A stretch of DNA of 64,000 nucleotides from Saprospiraceae bacterium (GCA_016713025.1 JADJPZ010000004.1:1-64000), one strand, 5' to 3'. Shown: positions 35,979 through 46,532, counted from the first letter of the stretch. Numbers and translations: made by a program. The notes: a model not told the origin generated them from the letters alone.

Positions 35979-37625
35979 TAGAAACATTAGATAATTTGCT
36001 AACACTTTCCACAGAAACTGAAGTAGTAGAGTTTAAAGAAGCAAAATTCAGGTATGATAAGGATAAACTGGGGCAGTATTTTTCTGCACTTAGCAATGAA
36101 GCTAATCTAAAAGGTATCGAAACTGGCTATGTTGTATTTGGAGTTAAGAATGATAAGTCGATTGTGGGCACGGAGATAAATGACGAGCATCTTAATGAAT
36201 ATAAAAATGAAATGGCACAACACACCAGTCCACGCCTTTCTTTTATATCAACAACCAGAATAGAGAAAGATGGCAAGCAAGTAATTATTTTAAAAATTCC
36301 TGCAGCACCCAGAGGACAACCGGTTTCCTGGAAAGGGCATTGCTACGGTAGAGATGGAGAGAGCTTGGGTGCATTGCATGATAATGAACGAGATAGTATA
36401 AAAGCTCAAAATGTAACTTTTGATTGGTCCGCTCAAATTCTTCCTGAAGCTAGCATTGATGACTTATCAAAGGAAGCCATTGGTTTTGGTCGTCAACAAT
36501 ATATAGAAAAGAATAGGAAAATTGAAGCCGAGATACTAAAATGGGATGACATTACATTTCTAAATAAAGCAAAAATAACCATACAGGGCAGAATTACCAG
36601 AACAGCTATTCTACTGCTTGGCAAACCCGAGTCGGACCATTTTATAAATCCAGCGCAGGCAAAAATATCGTGGATTTTGAAAGACAAAGATAATCTTGAA
36701 AAAGATTATGAACATTTTGGGTGTCCCTTTATACTAGCTGTAGATGCTGTGAGAATGAAGATCAGGAATTTAAAATATAGATATATCCAGGATGGGTCAC
36801 TTTTTCCGGACGAGGTAGATCAGTTTGATCCATATATCATAAGAGAAGCGCTCAATAATTGTATAGCACATCAGGACTATGAGTACAATGGAAAGATAAA
36901 TGTAGTCGAAAGGGAAGATGGGATATTGCTGTTTAGTAATATGGGTCACTTTATACCAGAATCTGTAGAACAAGTCATAAGAGCTGACGCCCCTGAATCC
37001 AGGTATAGAAATCCATTTTTGGCAAATGCTATGGTCAACCTTAATATGATTGACACCACCGGCAGTGGTATCAAACGAATTTTCACGATACAGAAAAACA
37101 AATATTTTCCACTACCGGATTATGACATTACCAATAATAATGTAAGAGTCACGATCACAGGTAAAGTACTGGATATCAATTATGCAAGAAAATTGGTATC
37201 CATGCCAGCTTTAACATTGAATGAAATTATGTTGATGGATAAAGTAGTCAAATATCAGCCTATAGATGACAAAGATGTAACTTTACTAAAGAGTAAGGGG
37301 CCTTATAGAAGGTAGAAAACCTAATTTTCATATTTCTATGTCTGTGGCCAAAGTTACAAATGAAAAGGACATTTATATCAAGAATAGAGGGTTTAAAGAT
37401 GATCATTACAAAAAAATGATATTGGAATATATTGATAAATATGGATCGGCAACAAAAAGGGATATTGATCATCTAATTTTAGACATACTTCCGGATATTT
37501 TAGATGATAATAAAAAGGCAAATAAAGTAAGAAACCTGATATATTCTTTATCAAAAAAGGAACATTTGATTGATAATCAAGGAACTGTAAGATTCCCTAA
37601 GTGGACACGGGCATTAACTAAATAG
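35975..37625 (+). CDS. AlbA-type ATP-binding protein (frameshifted)
   Basis: The protein begins with an AlbA_2 (Schlafen-like) domain, TEVVEFKEAK, and continues to a HATPase_c_4-type domain, REALNNCIAHQDYEYNGKIN with FSNMGHF and ANAMVNLNMIDTTGSGIKRI. The C-terminal winged-helix part (FHISMSVAKVTNEKDIYIKN through KKEHLIDNQGTVRFPKW) is in another frame; removing one C from the GGGGCC run near 37301 gives SKGLIEGRKPNFHISM. Corrected length is about 550. Such proteins accompany restriction and other defence genes. The start overlaps the end of the methyltransferase pseudogene by four bases. Confidence 0.82.
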
Positions 37626-37636
37626 ATAAAGTTTAA

Positions 37637-37746
37637 ACATTTTAGATGAAGTTTTAGATGAAGTTTAGACATTTTAGATGAAGTTTTAGATGAAAAAGTA
37701 TCATTTAGTCGAACTTTTAGATGAAGTTAAGTCATCTTAGATGATG
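37637..37746. repeat. Short tandem repeats between ATP-binding protein and helicase
   Basis: Six copies, some changed, of a 12-13-base word TTTTAGATGAAG, arranged as two longer near-copies starting ACATTTTAGATGAAG. They lie in the gap before the helicase gene, and the last copy runs into the small frame at 37744. They may vary in number between strains and alter spacing or expression. Confidence 0.65.
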
Positions 37747-37926
37747 TCAAAGCCAATCAAGCAAAAGATGCATATTGGTAAAAAGACTAAAAACGACCTG
37801 AGTCAGGTGGAAAATGACTTTATTAAACAATTGGAAGCAGAAACCAAACAATTAAAAATAAGAAATAATGCCAGATATAGTACATGTGAGTTATGGACAA
37901 ACGGGAGAAAGTGCCAAAATCAATGA
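37744..37926 (+). CDS. Possible small basic protein overlapping the helicase start
   Basis: A 60-residue frame beginning MSKPIKQKMHIGKKTKNDLS, overlapping the first 20 codons of the helicase. The first 40 residues look protein-like (helical, Lys/Gln-rich), whereas the overlapping end does not. It may be a short leader protein or a broken gene. Low confidence. Confidence 0.3.
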   Translation: MSKPIKQKMHIGKKTKNDLSQVENDFIKQLEAETKQLKIRNNARYSTCELWTNGRKCQNQ

Positions 37927-39986
37927 GATGGGAATGCGAGAGATGCAGCAAAAGGCATATCAGGCCCGAGATGCACAATATCTGTTACTCAAGGCACCAC
38001 CAGCATCTGGTAAGTCCAGGGCATTGATGTTTTGTAGCATTGGACAAGTTCGTCAACCAAGGAATCAGGAAGGTAATCGTTGCTGTGCCGGAAAGGTCCA
38101 TAGGAGGTTCGTTTAGTGTAACTAAACTTTCAGACTATGGATTTTATGCTGACTGGTCTTATAATGAACATTATAATTTATGTACTCCCGGACTTGACGG
38201 CAGCAAGACCAAGGTAGAGGCATTCAGGAATTTTATGGCTAATGATGAAAAGATACTTATCTGTACTCATGCCACATTGAGATTTGCGTATGAAGAGTTA
38301 GATGATAGTATGTTTGACGGTACATTGCTGGCTATTGATGAGTTTCATCATGTATCTGCAGATGGTGACAGTAGATTGGGTGAATTGCTACGATCGATTA
38401 TGGCGAAGTCTACTGCACATATCATCGCCATGACCGGATCATATTTCAGAGGTGATAGTGTACCTGTGCTAAAACCGGAGGATGAAGCAAAGTTTACCAA
38501 AGTAACTTACAATTATTATGAGCAGCTGAATGGATATACCTATCTAAAATCACTGGGTATAGGGTATCACTTCTATCAAGGAAAGTACACATCTGCTATC
38601 ATGGAAATATTGGATACGAATAAAAAAACCATCCTACATATACCCAATGTCAATTCCGGAGAATCTACCAAGGATAAACATAGGGAAGTAGATACCATCC
38701 TGGATGCCATAGGCGAATATGTAGGGACAGATGCGACAACAGGTGTCATCACCATCAAAAGGCATGGTGATGGTCGTATGATCAAAGTGGCTGATCTGGT
38801 CAATGATCAGGCAAGGGATAGAGATAAGATACAAAACTATCTACGCGAAATTAAAGGTGTGGATGACATGGATCTGATCATTGCATTGGGAATGGCAAAA
38901 GAAGGATTTGACTGGCCATACTGTGAACATGCGCTTACGGTCGGTTATCGTGGATCTCTCACAGAGATCATTCAGATCATAGGAAGATGTACCCGTGACA
39001 GTGATAACAAAACCCATGCTCAGTTTACCAATCTCATCGCTCAGCCCGATGCGGCTGATGACGCTGTAAAACTCTCGGTCAATAATATGCTCAAAGCTAT
39101 CACCGCATCCTTATTGATGGAACAGGTCATGGCACCCAATTTTAAATTTAAGTCAAAACTCGGTGATGATGACAAAGCTGAGAAAGGAGAAATCAAGATC
39201 AGGGGATTTAAGACTCCTAGTTCGAAGCGGGTCAGGGATATCATTGATTCAGATCTGAATGACCTGAAGGCAACCATCTTGCAAGATGATACGATGCTGA
39301 AAGCTATTCCAGGACAAATAGATCCTGAGGTGATCAACAGGGTATTGATACCAAAGATCATCCAAACCAAATATCCCAATCTAACAGAAGATGAAGTGGA
39401 AGAAGTGAGACAATATGTGGTATTGGATTCGGTGATAAAAAACAATCTGATGATCGACGTAGATGCATTGAAACAAGCCATTCGTAAAGATGAACAATAT
39501 GTGCAAGCAACAGGTGATGGAACCGATACGGTCCCCACTGATCTGATACCCAAGATCGTCCGGACATTATATCCTGATCTGAGCGATAGTGATGTACAAA
39601 AATTCAGTGGTATGGTTGCGCATGATGGTGGTGGAAATGAAGGATATAAAGCTGACCAACGTTTCATCAGGATGGCCGGGCAATTTGTCAACATAGATGA
39701 TTTGCATATTGACCTGATAGATACTATCAATCCTTTTCAGAAGGCATATGAAATCTTATCGAAATCGGTGACTACCAAGGTACTGAAAGTCATACAAGAT
39801 GCTATTGAATCGACCCGTATACAAGTGAGCGAAGATGAAGCCGTGATCATGTGGCCAAAGATAAAGTCATTTTATGCTACGTTTCAGCGAGAGCCTTCCT
39901 TACAATCTGCAGATGGCATAGAACGTAGGATGGCCGAAGTATTACTCTATATCAAGGACCAAAAAAGAAAGCAACAAAATGGCTAA
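37868..39986 (+). CDS. SF2 (DEAD/DEAH-type) helicase (frameshifted)
   Basis: A superfamily 2 helicase of about 705 residues. Motifs in order: Walker A APPASGKSRALMF (residue about 43), IVAVPERS, motif II as AIDEFHH, motif III as IAMTGSYFRG, and motif VI as IIQIIGRCTRD. The first 55 residues are out of frame with the rest; removing one T from TTTT near 38032 joins MFVALDKFVNQG. The C-terminal part holds two related segments (LIPKIIQTKYPNLTEDEV and LIPKIVRTLYPDLSDSDV) and ends with FYATFQREPSLQSADGIERR. Its stop overlaps the next gene by eight bases. Confidence 0.88.
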
Positions 39987-41169
39987 TAAAAAGACACTCT
40001 TTGATATATTTGATGATGATCCGTTTGGGCTTTTGAATATCAAACCATCAAATAATGTAGCCAGAAACGAAGACGAAAGATTGGTAGCATCATTTGGTGA
40101 GATCAATGATTTTTATGATAAACATCAAAGAGAGCCCAAGGCTGGAGGTGGTATTCAGGAACACCAGCTTTACTCCAGGCTTCAATCCATCAGAAGTCAT
40201 ACCTTAAAGATAGAAATGCTAAAGCCTTATGATGTTCACAAGTTGTTGAATGAGCAAAAAGTGCTTACTTCCATTTCTGATATTTTTGGCGATGATGATA
40301 TGGATTTATTGGGTAGCGACGAGGAAAATCTATTTGATCTGAAACATGTCACCCTACCTGATGAGAGAGCCAGTGCAGATTTTGTTGCCAAACGCAAAAG
40401 TTGTAAAGATTTTGATCGTTATGAAGCTTCATTTAAAGCGGTGCAACACGACCTTGCATCGGGTAAAAGAAAACTATTGGCATTTAAAGAACAGAATCTG
40501 CGGGCAGGCGACTATTACGTGCATAATGGTATACTGCTGTATCTGGAGCAAGTAGATTTTAAGGAAGACATCCAGTCCTATAAGAGCGGTAGTCGGTTGA
40601 GAAAGGATGGCAGGACCAGGGTCATCTTTGAAAACGGCACTGAATCCAATATGCTATATCGCTCACTGTACAAAGGACTGCTAGCCAATGGCAAAGCAGT
40701 ATCTGAAAATGTAGATAAAGCCAATGAGATATTTTATGAGCGTTTCGGGAGTATCACTGAAAAAGATCAAGATACAGGATATATCTATGTTCTGAAATCA
40801 AAAAGTACGAATCCTGACATAACATCGATAAGACATTTGTATAAAATAGGATACTCGACCACGAAAGTTGAAGAAAGGATAAAAAACGCTCCCCAGGAGC
40901 CTACTTATCTTATGGCGGAGGTCAGCATCATCATAGTGTACAATTGCTACAATATGAATCCACAAAAACTGGAACAGCTGATGCACAATTTCTTCGGAAA
41001 GTGGTGTCTTAACTTGGATGTGTTTGACCAAGCCGGGCAAAGGCACACTCCCAGAGAATGGTTTATAGCGCCCTTATATATCATTGAACAGGCTATACAG
41101 CTGATTATTTCTGGGGAGATAGTGAAGTATAGGTATGATGGGGATATGGAGGAGATAGTGGTGAGATGA
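39979..41169 (+). CDS. GIY-YIG nuclease protein
   Basis: The 396-residue protein has a GIY-YIG-type domain at about 265-390 of the T5orf172/MUG113 kind: TGYIYVLKSKS for the first half and HLYKIGYSTTKVEERIKNA for the second, with a downstream Glu in QKLEQLMHNFFG. Its N-terminus carries FYDKHQREPKAGGGIQEHQL, which resembles the C-terminal end of the helicase. It overlaps the helicase by eight bases, so the two are made together. It is a good candidate for the DNA-cutting subunit of the cluster. Confidence 0.88.
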   Translation: MANKKTLFDIFDDDPFGLLNIKPSNNVARNEDERLVASFGEINDFYDKHQREPKAGGGIQEHQLYSRLQSIRSHTLKIEMLKPYDVHKLLNEQKVLTSISDIFGDDDMDLLGSDEENLFDLKHVTLPDERASADFVAKRKSCKDFDRYEASFKAVQHDLASGKRKLLAFKEQNLRAGDYYVHNGILLYLEQVDFKEDIQSYKSGSRLRKDGRTRVIFENGTESNMLYRSLYKGLLANGKAVSENVDKANEIFYERFGSITEKDQDTGYIYVLKSKSTNPDITSIRHLYKIGYSTTKVEERIKNAPQEPTYLMAEVSIIIVYNCYNMNPQKLEQLMHNFFGKWCLNLDVFDQAGQRHTPREWFIAPLYIIEQAIQLIISGEIVKYRYDGDMEEIVVR

Positions 41170-41189
41170 TTAAATACAAATAAGTAGTG

Positions 41190-41732
41190 ATGGATGATAT
41201 CATCAAAGGATGTGTAGATAAGGACAGGCGCCAACAAAAGGCTTTGTTTGAGCTATATTACAAATATGGTTTAACTGTGGCTATGGCCTATTGCAGCCAT
41301 ACAGACGAAGCGAGAGAAGTGCTCAATGATGCATTTCTGAAAGTATTTGATAAAATAAAAGATTATGATCCGTCCAAACCTTTTGAAGCTTGGTTCAGGA
41401 TAATCGTCATCAGGACTGCAATCAATCACTATCGCAAACAAACGAATGAAGTCAAGTGGACAGATATTGATGATAATGAGAAAATCCATGATATAGTTAA
41501 TGATGAAGAAGATGGAATCACGGACATGTCACCTGATGAAGTGCTCAAACTGGCACAGCAATTACCACCTGCATATAGAATGGCTATCAACTTATATGCT
41601 GTAGAAGGATATAGTCATCAAGAAATCGCAACGAATCTGGGAATAACGGTCGGTACTTCTAAATCAAATCTATCTAAGGCAAGGGCGAAACTTAAATTTC
41701 TCATCTCACAAATCAGGATGTTTTCTTTTTAG
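41190..41732 (+). CDS. ECF-type RNA polymerase sigma factor
   Basis: The 180-residue protein has sigma region 2 (LNDAFLKVFDKIKDYDPSKP then FEAWFRIIVIRTAINHYRK) and region 4 (QLPPAYRMAINLYAVEGYSH and QEIATNLGITVGTSKSNLSK). It directs polymerase to a special promoter set. It starts 20 bases after the nuclease gene, but the function and the next gene suggest it belongs with the membrane protein downstream. It could control the metal locus; no binding site is recognised. Confidence 0.9.
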   Translation: MDDIIKGCVDKDRRQQKALFELYYKYGLTVAMAYCSHTDEAREVLNDAFLKVFDKIKDYDPSKPFEAWFRIIVIRTAINHYRKQTNEVKWTDIDDNEKIHDIVNDEEDGITDMSPDEVLKLAQQLPPAYRMAINLYAVEGYSHQEIATNLGITVGTSKSNLSKARAKLKFLISQIRMFSF

Positions 41733-41851
41733 GTTTCTGCATGCTATTATACACTGATTGTGGGTTGTAAATATTTTTTTTACGAAAATGATCAAGACAG
41801 GCAACCCTTAGATTAAAAAAATTGAATAGTTAAAAGTAAAGCATAAAGTAT

Positions 41852-43363
41852 ATGTCAAACAATGATTTTCTAAAGAAATATTCCCTTAAAATCAAATCAC
41901 TTAATCCAAGTGTCTCCACTGGTATGGATGATTGGAATAGATTGGAGAAAAGAATGGATCATCTTGACAGGCAACGGAAAAGAAGGTATGTATTTTTCTT
42001 TATATTATTGGGATTAGTATTTATATTGGGATGCAATTATCTTTATGAAATATACAGCAGCAATTCAAAAAATGCTGATACGTCTAATGCTGTAGCTGAA
42101 ACTATTCAGAACAATAAAGACAAAACAATCAATTCAGCATCAGAATTAACAGACCATTTGCCATCAAATGTCGAAACAACAGAAAACGCTCAACCAGATA
42201 CCTTTGTAAAAATTAAAGAAGTAAGTGGTGGTGCACTAAATAAAGATGTGAAGTATACATTAAAGCGAAACATGCTTAAAAAGCTACGTAAAGTTAATCT
42301 TACTCTACTAACGTATGATAATACGGTACTTGCGGAAAAAGACATGAGTACTAAAGATGACCAAATAAAAGAAAAATCTTTGTTCGACAATCTTTCCGGT
42401 GGTGAAAACATAAAGTTGTTTGATAATAATGAAGTGAAAAATCAAGCTCAGGTTGAAAATGACATTTCAAAATTCAATTATTCTTTTATTACTGTTGATG
42501 CTTTAAAATCACAGGATCTAAAAATAATGAAGCGAAAAAATGAAGTAAATATTGTTTTTCCGCCGGTTATTGCCACGCCCGTAAAAAAGATTAAATATTT
42601 TGTGAAAATTGATGGAGGGCCTATTTACAATCTCAACTCAATGACAACAGATATGTCAGGTCCGTTGATTTTTACAAGTCATGAAGTAACCAAAAATATG
42701 GGATTTCAAAACAGCTTCCACTTTCAACTTGCTCCAAATGATAAATGGAAATTTAATATAGGGATAAACCGGAGTCAATTTACACATCACGGATCTCATA
42801 CTGCCAGCCTAAGACTTATGGATGGTATTTGTTTAAATCCTAGCAGCAATGACCCAAAAGAATACGTCTTTTCTTATGTAGTCACCAATGGCAGATCATC
42901 ATCAACAGTAAATCTAAGGCTTTCTGAAGAAAATCCCGGTAGTCCATTAGACAGTACTGATGTTTTTAAAATTGATATGGGTATGCATAAAAAAACTGTC
43001 AGCTGGTCAATCCCAATAACCATAGAGCGAGAATTATTTTCGACAAGGGATTGGTCAGTATTTGCAAAGGGTGGGTTAAATTTTGGGTTTTCTTCCTATA
43101 GTAATGAGACCATAACACATTTTAGTGAGTCATGTGCAAACCTTTGTTTTAATCATGGATTTAGTCCATCAGTTTCCAATCAGAAATCAAATCAGCTAAA
43201 TACCGGAATAATATTAGGTACCAGTGTGGAATGGCATTTGAGTCCAAAAATCAGTTTGGTATTTAATCCTGAGATTAATACCAGGATTCAGGTGTCTCAG
43301 GAAAATCATAATACTAGTAATAAGTTGGGTATCAATTTGGGTGCCTTGTATCGAATTAAATAA
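41852..43363 (+). CDS. Membrane-anchored protein with barrel-like C-terminus, next to the sigma factor
   Basis: A 503-residue protein with a cytoplasmic N-terminus of about 43 residues, one membrane helix (YVFFFILLGLVFILGCNYLY), a low-complexity linker, and a beta-rich C-terminal half ending GINLGALYRIK. It resembles Bacteroidota proteins that follow ECF sigma genes and act as anti-sigma-like partners with outer-membrane-type domains. No named family is certain. It lies 119 bases after the sigma gene in the same direction. Confidence 0.7.
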   Translation: MSNNDFLKKYSLKIKSLNPSVSTGMDDWNRLEKRMDHLDRQRKRRYVFFFILLGLVFILGCNYLYEIYSSNSKNADTSNAVAETIQNNKDKTINSASELTDHLPSNVETTENAQPDTFVKIKEVSGGALNKDVKYTLKRNMLKKLRKVNLTLLTYDNTVLAEKDMSTKDDQIKEKSLFDNLSGGENIKLFDNNEVKNQAQVENDISKFNYSFITVDALKSQDLKIMKRKNEVNIVFPPVIATPVKKIKYFVKIDGGPIYNLNSMTTDMSGPLIFTSHEVTKNMGFQNSFHFQLAPNDKWKFNIGINRSQFTHHGSHTASLRLMDGICLNPSSNDPKEYVFSYVVTNGRSSSTVNLRLSEENPGSPLDSTDVFKIDMGMHKKTVSWSIPITIERELFSTRDWSVFAKGGLNFGFSSYSNETITHFSESCANLCFNHGFSPSVSNQKSNQLNTGIILGTSVEWHLSPKISLVFNPEINTRIQVSQENHNTSNKLGINLGALYRIK

Positions 43364-43407
43364 TTGAATAACTTTTTTAATCAATATAATTTTAAAATCA
43401 ATCAATC

Positions 43408-44376
43408 ATGGTAAAATCTTTAACACAAATGTTATTAATAGCATTTATAATGCTGATTAATTCATATTCTTATGGACAAAAAGAAGTCCATTTACAGATT
43501 AATCAATACATAGGAAATGTACCCTTTGAGATAGGCGATACGGGAACAAATGATCAGGGAACAAAATTTTCTATTTCAAGACTTGATTATTATATATCAT
43601 CTATAAAGCTTCACCACGATGGTGGCATGACAACAAACGTTAGCAATAAGTATATTTTTGTAACGAAAGGGAAAACAGTTGATGAATTACTAGGTACTTT
43701 TAATATCGGTTTACTTGACTCCATTACTTTTTCGGTCGGGGTGGATGCAACAAATAATCACGGTGATCCTACATTGTGGCCATCTAATCACCCACTTGCT
43801 CCAAAATCTCCTGAAATGCAGTGGGGATGGGCGGCAGGTTATAGATTTGTTGCAATAGAAGGTAAATCAGGTGCAAATTTGCAATTTGAGTATCAGATAC
43901 ACGCTCTGGGTGATGAACTTTACAAACCTACCACCATAGTTACTCATGGTACTGACCATAACGGGGCATTAATGATAGCCCTAAATGCGGATTATGAGCA
44001 AAGTCTTAAAGAGATAAATGTCAATAAAAATGTTATCCAGCATGGAAGTGCTAAAGAAGCTATTTCATTAATGGCCAATTACAATCAAAATGTGTTTAAA
44101 GCGACAGAAAGTATATCAGCTTCTCATGATATAGAAATAGGTTCATTAAAAATTTATCCCAACCCAGTAATTGACGGGAAAGTGACTATTGCACTAACGG
44201 AAGATCAAATTTTAAATTCCAATATCATCATCAGAGACGCAGTAGGTAGAACCGTTTACCAACTTTCAAACCTTGCTTTACAAAATGAAGTAATAGTGGA
44301 TCATTTAGGTTTCTACACCATAGAACTAAGGCAAGCGGGCGAACTAACTTACAGAGGAAGTTTGGTAAAACAGTAA
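43408..44376 (+). CDS. MbnP-like copper-binding protein with type IX sorting domain
   Basis: The 322-residue protein has a signal peptide and the MbnP-family pattern FSISRLDYYISSIKLHHDGG, with the conserved Trp-rich stretch MQWGWAAGYRFVAIEG. In characterised MbnP a Trp is oxidised by the partner MbnH to help bind copper; the Trp pair here may serve the same purpose. A C-terminal type IX domain follows (LKIYPNPVIDGKVTIAL to the end). It is followed after seven bases by the MbnH-like gene, the expected partner. Confidence 0.85.
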   Translation: MVKSLTQMLLIAFIMLINSYSYGQKEVHLQINQYIGNVPFEIGDTGTNDQGTKFSISRLDYYISSIKLHHDGGMTTNVSNKYIFVTKGKTVDELLGTFNIGLLDSITFSVGVDATNNHGDPTLWPSNHPLAPKSPEMQWGWAAGYRFVAIEGKSGANLQFEYQIHALGDELYKPTTIVTHGTDHNGALMIALNADYEQSLKEINVNKNVIQHGSAKEAISLMANYNQNVFKATESISASHDIEIGSLKIYPNPVIDGKVTIALTEDQILNSNIIIRDAVGRTVYQLSNLALQNEVIVDHLGFYTIELRQAGELTYRGSLVKQ

Positions 44377-44382
44377 TATACA

Positions 44383-45402
44383 GTGGAGGATAGATCTTTA
44401 TATTTTATATTGTGGGTGTTCTTATTATTGTCTTGCACAGATAAGGACGAAATACTAGTGCCATCAAATAAAATACTGGAAAAGATAGCCATTCCAGCAC
44501 ATTTTCCAGAGATCAACTTTCCTGCTGAAAACGCCTATAGTGCAGAACGTTGGATTTTGGGTAAAAAACTTTTTTATGATAAACGTTTGTCTATTGACTC
44601 TACAGTGAGTTGTGGTAGTTGTCACAAACAAAGCAAGGGGTTTGCAGATAACGTAAGTTTAACTCCGGGGGTTTTTGGCAGAGCAGGGGTAACCAATGCC
44701 CCAACCCTAGCCAATATCGCATATCATCCATATTTTACAAGGGAAGGTGGTTTGCCCACAGTGGAAATGCAGGTATTGGTGCCTATATCAGAGCACAATG
44801 AATTTGGGTTTAATATAGTAGAAATCGAACAAAGGTTAAAAGCCGACGCAGCATATCAGGAAATGGCCATGAAAGCCTATGGTAGGTCATTAGATCCATT
44901 TGTTATAACCAGGAGTATCAGTACTTATGAACGAAGTATCATCAGCGGCAATAGCAAATATGATGATTATACACTCGGCAAAGCAATATTATCTAAAGAA
45001 GAAATGCTAGGTAAAGATTTATTTTTTAGTGAAAAAACAAATTGTAGTCAATGTCATAGTGGGTTCAATTTTACCAATTATGAATTTAAAAACAACGGTC
45101 TTTACGAAAATTATGCACATCCTGGTAGATTTAGACTTACCCAAAAAGAATCGGATGTCGCTTTGTTCAAAACACCAAGTTTGAGAAACGTAGGATTTAC
45201 ATCACCATATATGCATGACGGTTCGATAAGTACTTTGACAGAAGTAGTAAATCACTACAATAGCGGTGGAAGAAATCACATACACAAGAGCAACTTGATA
45301 ATGCCATTAGGCTTGACTGAAAATGAAAAAAAAGCCCTTGTTGCTTTCTTACATACATTGGATGATTATGTGTTACTCACCAATCCATATTTAAGCGAAT
45401 AA
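44383..45402 (+). CDS. MbnH-like di-heme c-type enzyme
   Basis: A 339-residue lipoprotein-like protein (signal peptide ending LLLSC) with two heme-binding CxxCH sites, CGSCHKQ and CSQCHSG, and the family phrases APTLANIAYHPYFTREGG, YMHDGSISTLTEVV and LTENEKKALVAFLHTL. It belongs to the cytochrome-c peroxidase/MauG superfamily, and its place beside MbnP argues for MbnH, which modifies MbnP. The start is GTG. Confidence 0.87.
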   Translation: MEDRSLYFILWVFLLLSCTDKDEILVPSNKILEKIAIPAHFPEINFPAENAYSAERWILGKKLFYDKRLSIDSTVSCGSCHKQSKGFADNVSLTPGVFGRAGVTNAPTLANIAYHPYFTREGGLPTVEMQVLVPISEHNEFGFNIVEIEQRLKADAAYQEMAMKAYGRSLDPFVITRSISTYERSIISGNSKYDDYTLGKAILSKEEMLGKDLFFSEKTNCSQCHSGFNFTNYEFKNNGLYENYAHPGRFRLTQKESDVALFKTPSLRNVGFTSPYMHDGSISTLTEVVNHYNSGGRNHIHKSNLIMPLGLTENEKKALVAFLHTLDDYVLLTNPYLSE

Positions 45403-45414
45403 AATAAAAGTAAA

Positions 45415-46491
45415 ATGAATAGAATAGTCTCCTTCTTTTTTATGTTGATAGTCATTCTGATTGTTGCTTGCCAACCAGAAGATGTAGAAATTGCCCAATA
45501 TGATGGTACGTTGTATAATTTTGTTTTTCCTGAAAATTTTGGAGATCCAGAACTACCAAAAGATAATAATCTGACCAAAGAAGGTGTGAAGCTAGGAAAA
45601 ATGTTGTTTTTTGAAAAGGCATTATCAAAAGATGGAACACAATCATGTGCCAGTTGTCATGTACAAAATGATGGTTTTTCTGATAAAAATCAGTTTTCAA
45701 AAGGCGTTGATGGTTTACTTGGTAAGAGGCAGGCTATGCCTATATTTAATTTAGCATGGCACAAAACAGGGTTTTTCTGGGATGGTAGGGCTGCCACATT
45801 GAGAGAACAATCACTCAAGCCCATTCAAGATCCATTGGAGATGCATGAAACATTGGAAAATGTTGTACTTAAACTCAGTGGAAATAAAACATATACAGAC
45901 CAATTTATACGAGCTTTTGGAACTCCGGAAGTAAACAGTACAAAAGTAAGTTTAGCTTTGGAGCAGTTTATGATGACCATAGTGTCTTTTGATTCTAAAT
46001 ATGATCAATATTTGGCTGGAAAAGTAACATTGAGTGAAAGCGAGGAACGAGGACGGAGTTTATTTTTCACGGAGTACAACCAGTTTTTCCCTGATTTGTC
46101 TGGAGCTGATTGCGCCCATTGTCATAGTGGGCCCAATTTTGAAAATGGAGAATTTATGAACAATGGATTGGATAATGATTCGGATTTTACAGATTATGGT
46201 AGAGAGAAAGTAAGTAATCTTGCATCTGATAGAGCAGCATTTTTAATGCCATCACTCAGAAATGTAGCCCACACCGCTCCTTACATGCATGATGGCAGAT
46301 TTAAAACATTGGAAGAAGTAGTGGAACATTATAATTCAGGCGTAAAGATGTCATCTACAGTATCTCCCCTAATAATGCCAACTATCGCAAAGGGGCTTGG
46401 TTTAAGTGCTCAGGACAAAACAGATTTGGTGAATTTTCTAAAAACATTGAGTGATCAAAAATTTCTAACCAATCCGGAGTATGCACAATAG
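45415..46491 (+). CDS. Second di-heme cytochrome-c peroxidase-family protein
   Basis: A 358-residue lipoprotein-like protein (signal peptide ending VILIVACQ) with CxxCH sites CASCHVQ and CAHCHSG and the family phrases TGFFWDGRAATLREQSLKPI and YMHDGRFKTLEEVVEHYNSG. It is a paralogue of the gene just before it, with only 12 bases between. The Trp in FFWDGRA and two hemes fit bacterial peroxidases. It might remove peroxide or serve as a second modifying enzyme. Confidence 0.88.
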   Translation: MNRIVSFFFMLIVILIVACQPEDVEIAQYDGTLYNFVFPENFGDPELPKDNNLTKEGVKLGKMLFFEKALSKDGTQSCASCHVQNDGFSDKNQFSKGVDGLLGKRQAMPIFNLAWHKTGFFWDGRAATLREQSLKPIQDPLEMHETLENVVLKLSGNKTYTDQFIRAFGTPEVNSTKVSLALEQFMMTIVSFDSKYDQYLAGKVTLSESEERGRSLFFTEYNQFFPDLSGADCAHCHSGPNFENGEFMNNGLDNDSDFTDYGREKVSNLASDRAAFLMPSLRNVAHTAPYMHDGRFKTLEEVVEHYNSGVKMSSTVSPLIMPTIAKGLGLSAQDKTDLVNFLKTLSDQKFLTNPEYAQ

Positions 46492-46532
46492 AATAATCAA
46501 TGAGTATTATGGATCTATTTTTATAAAAAAAA

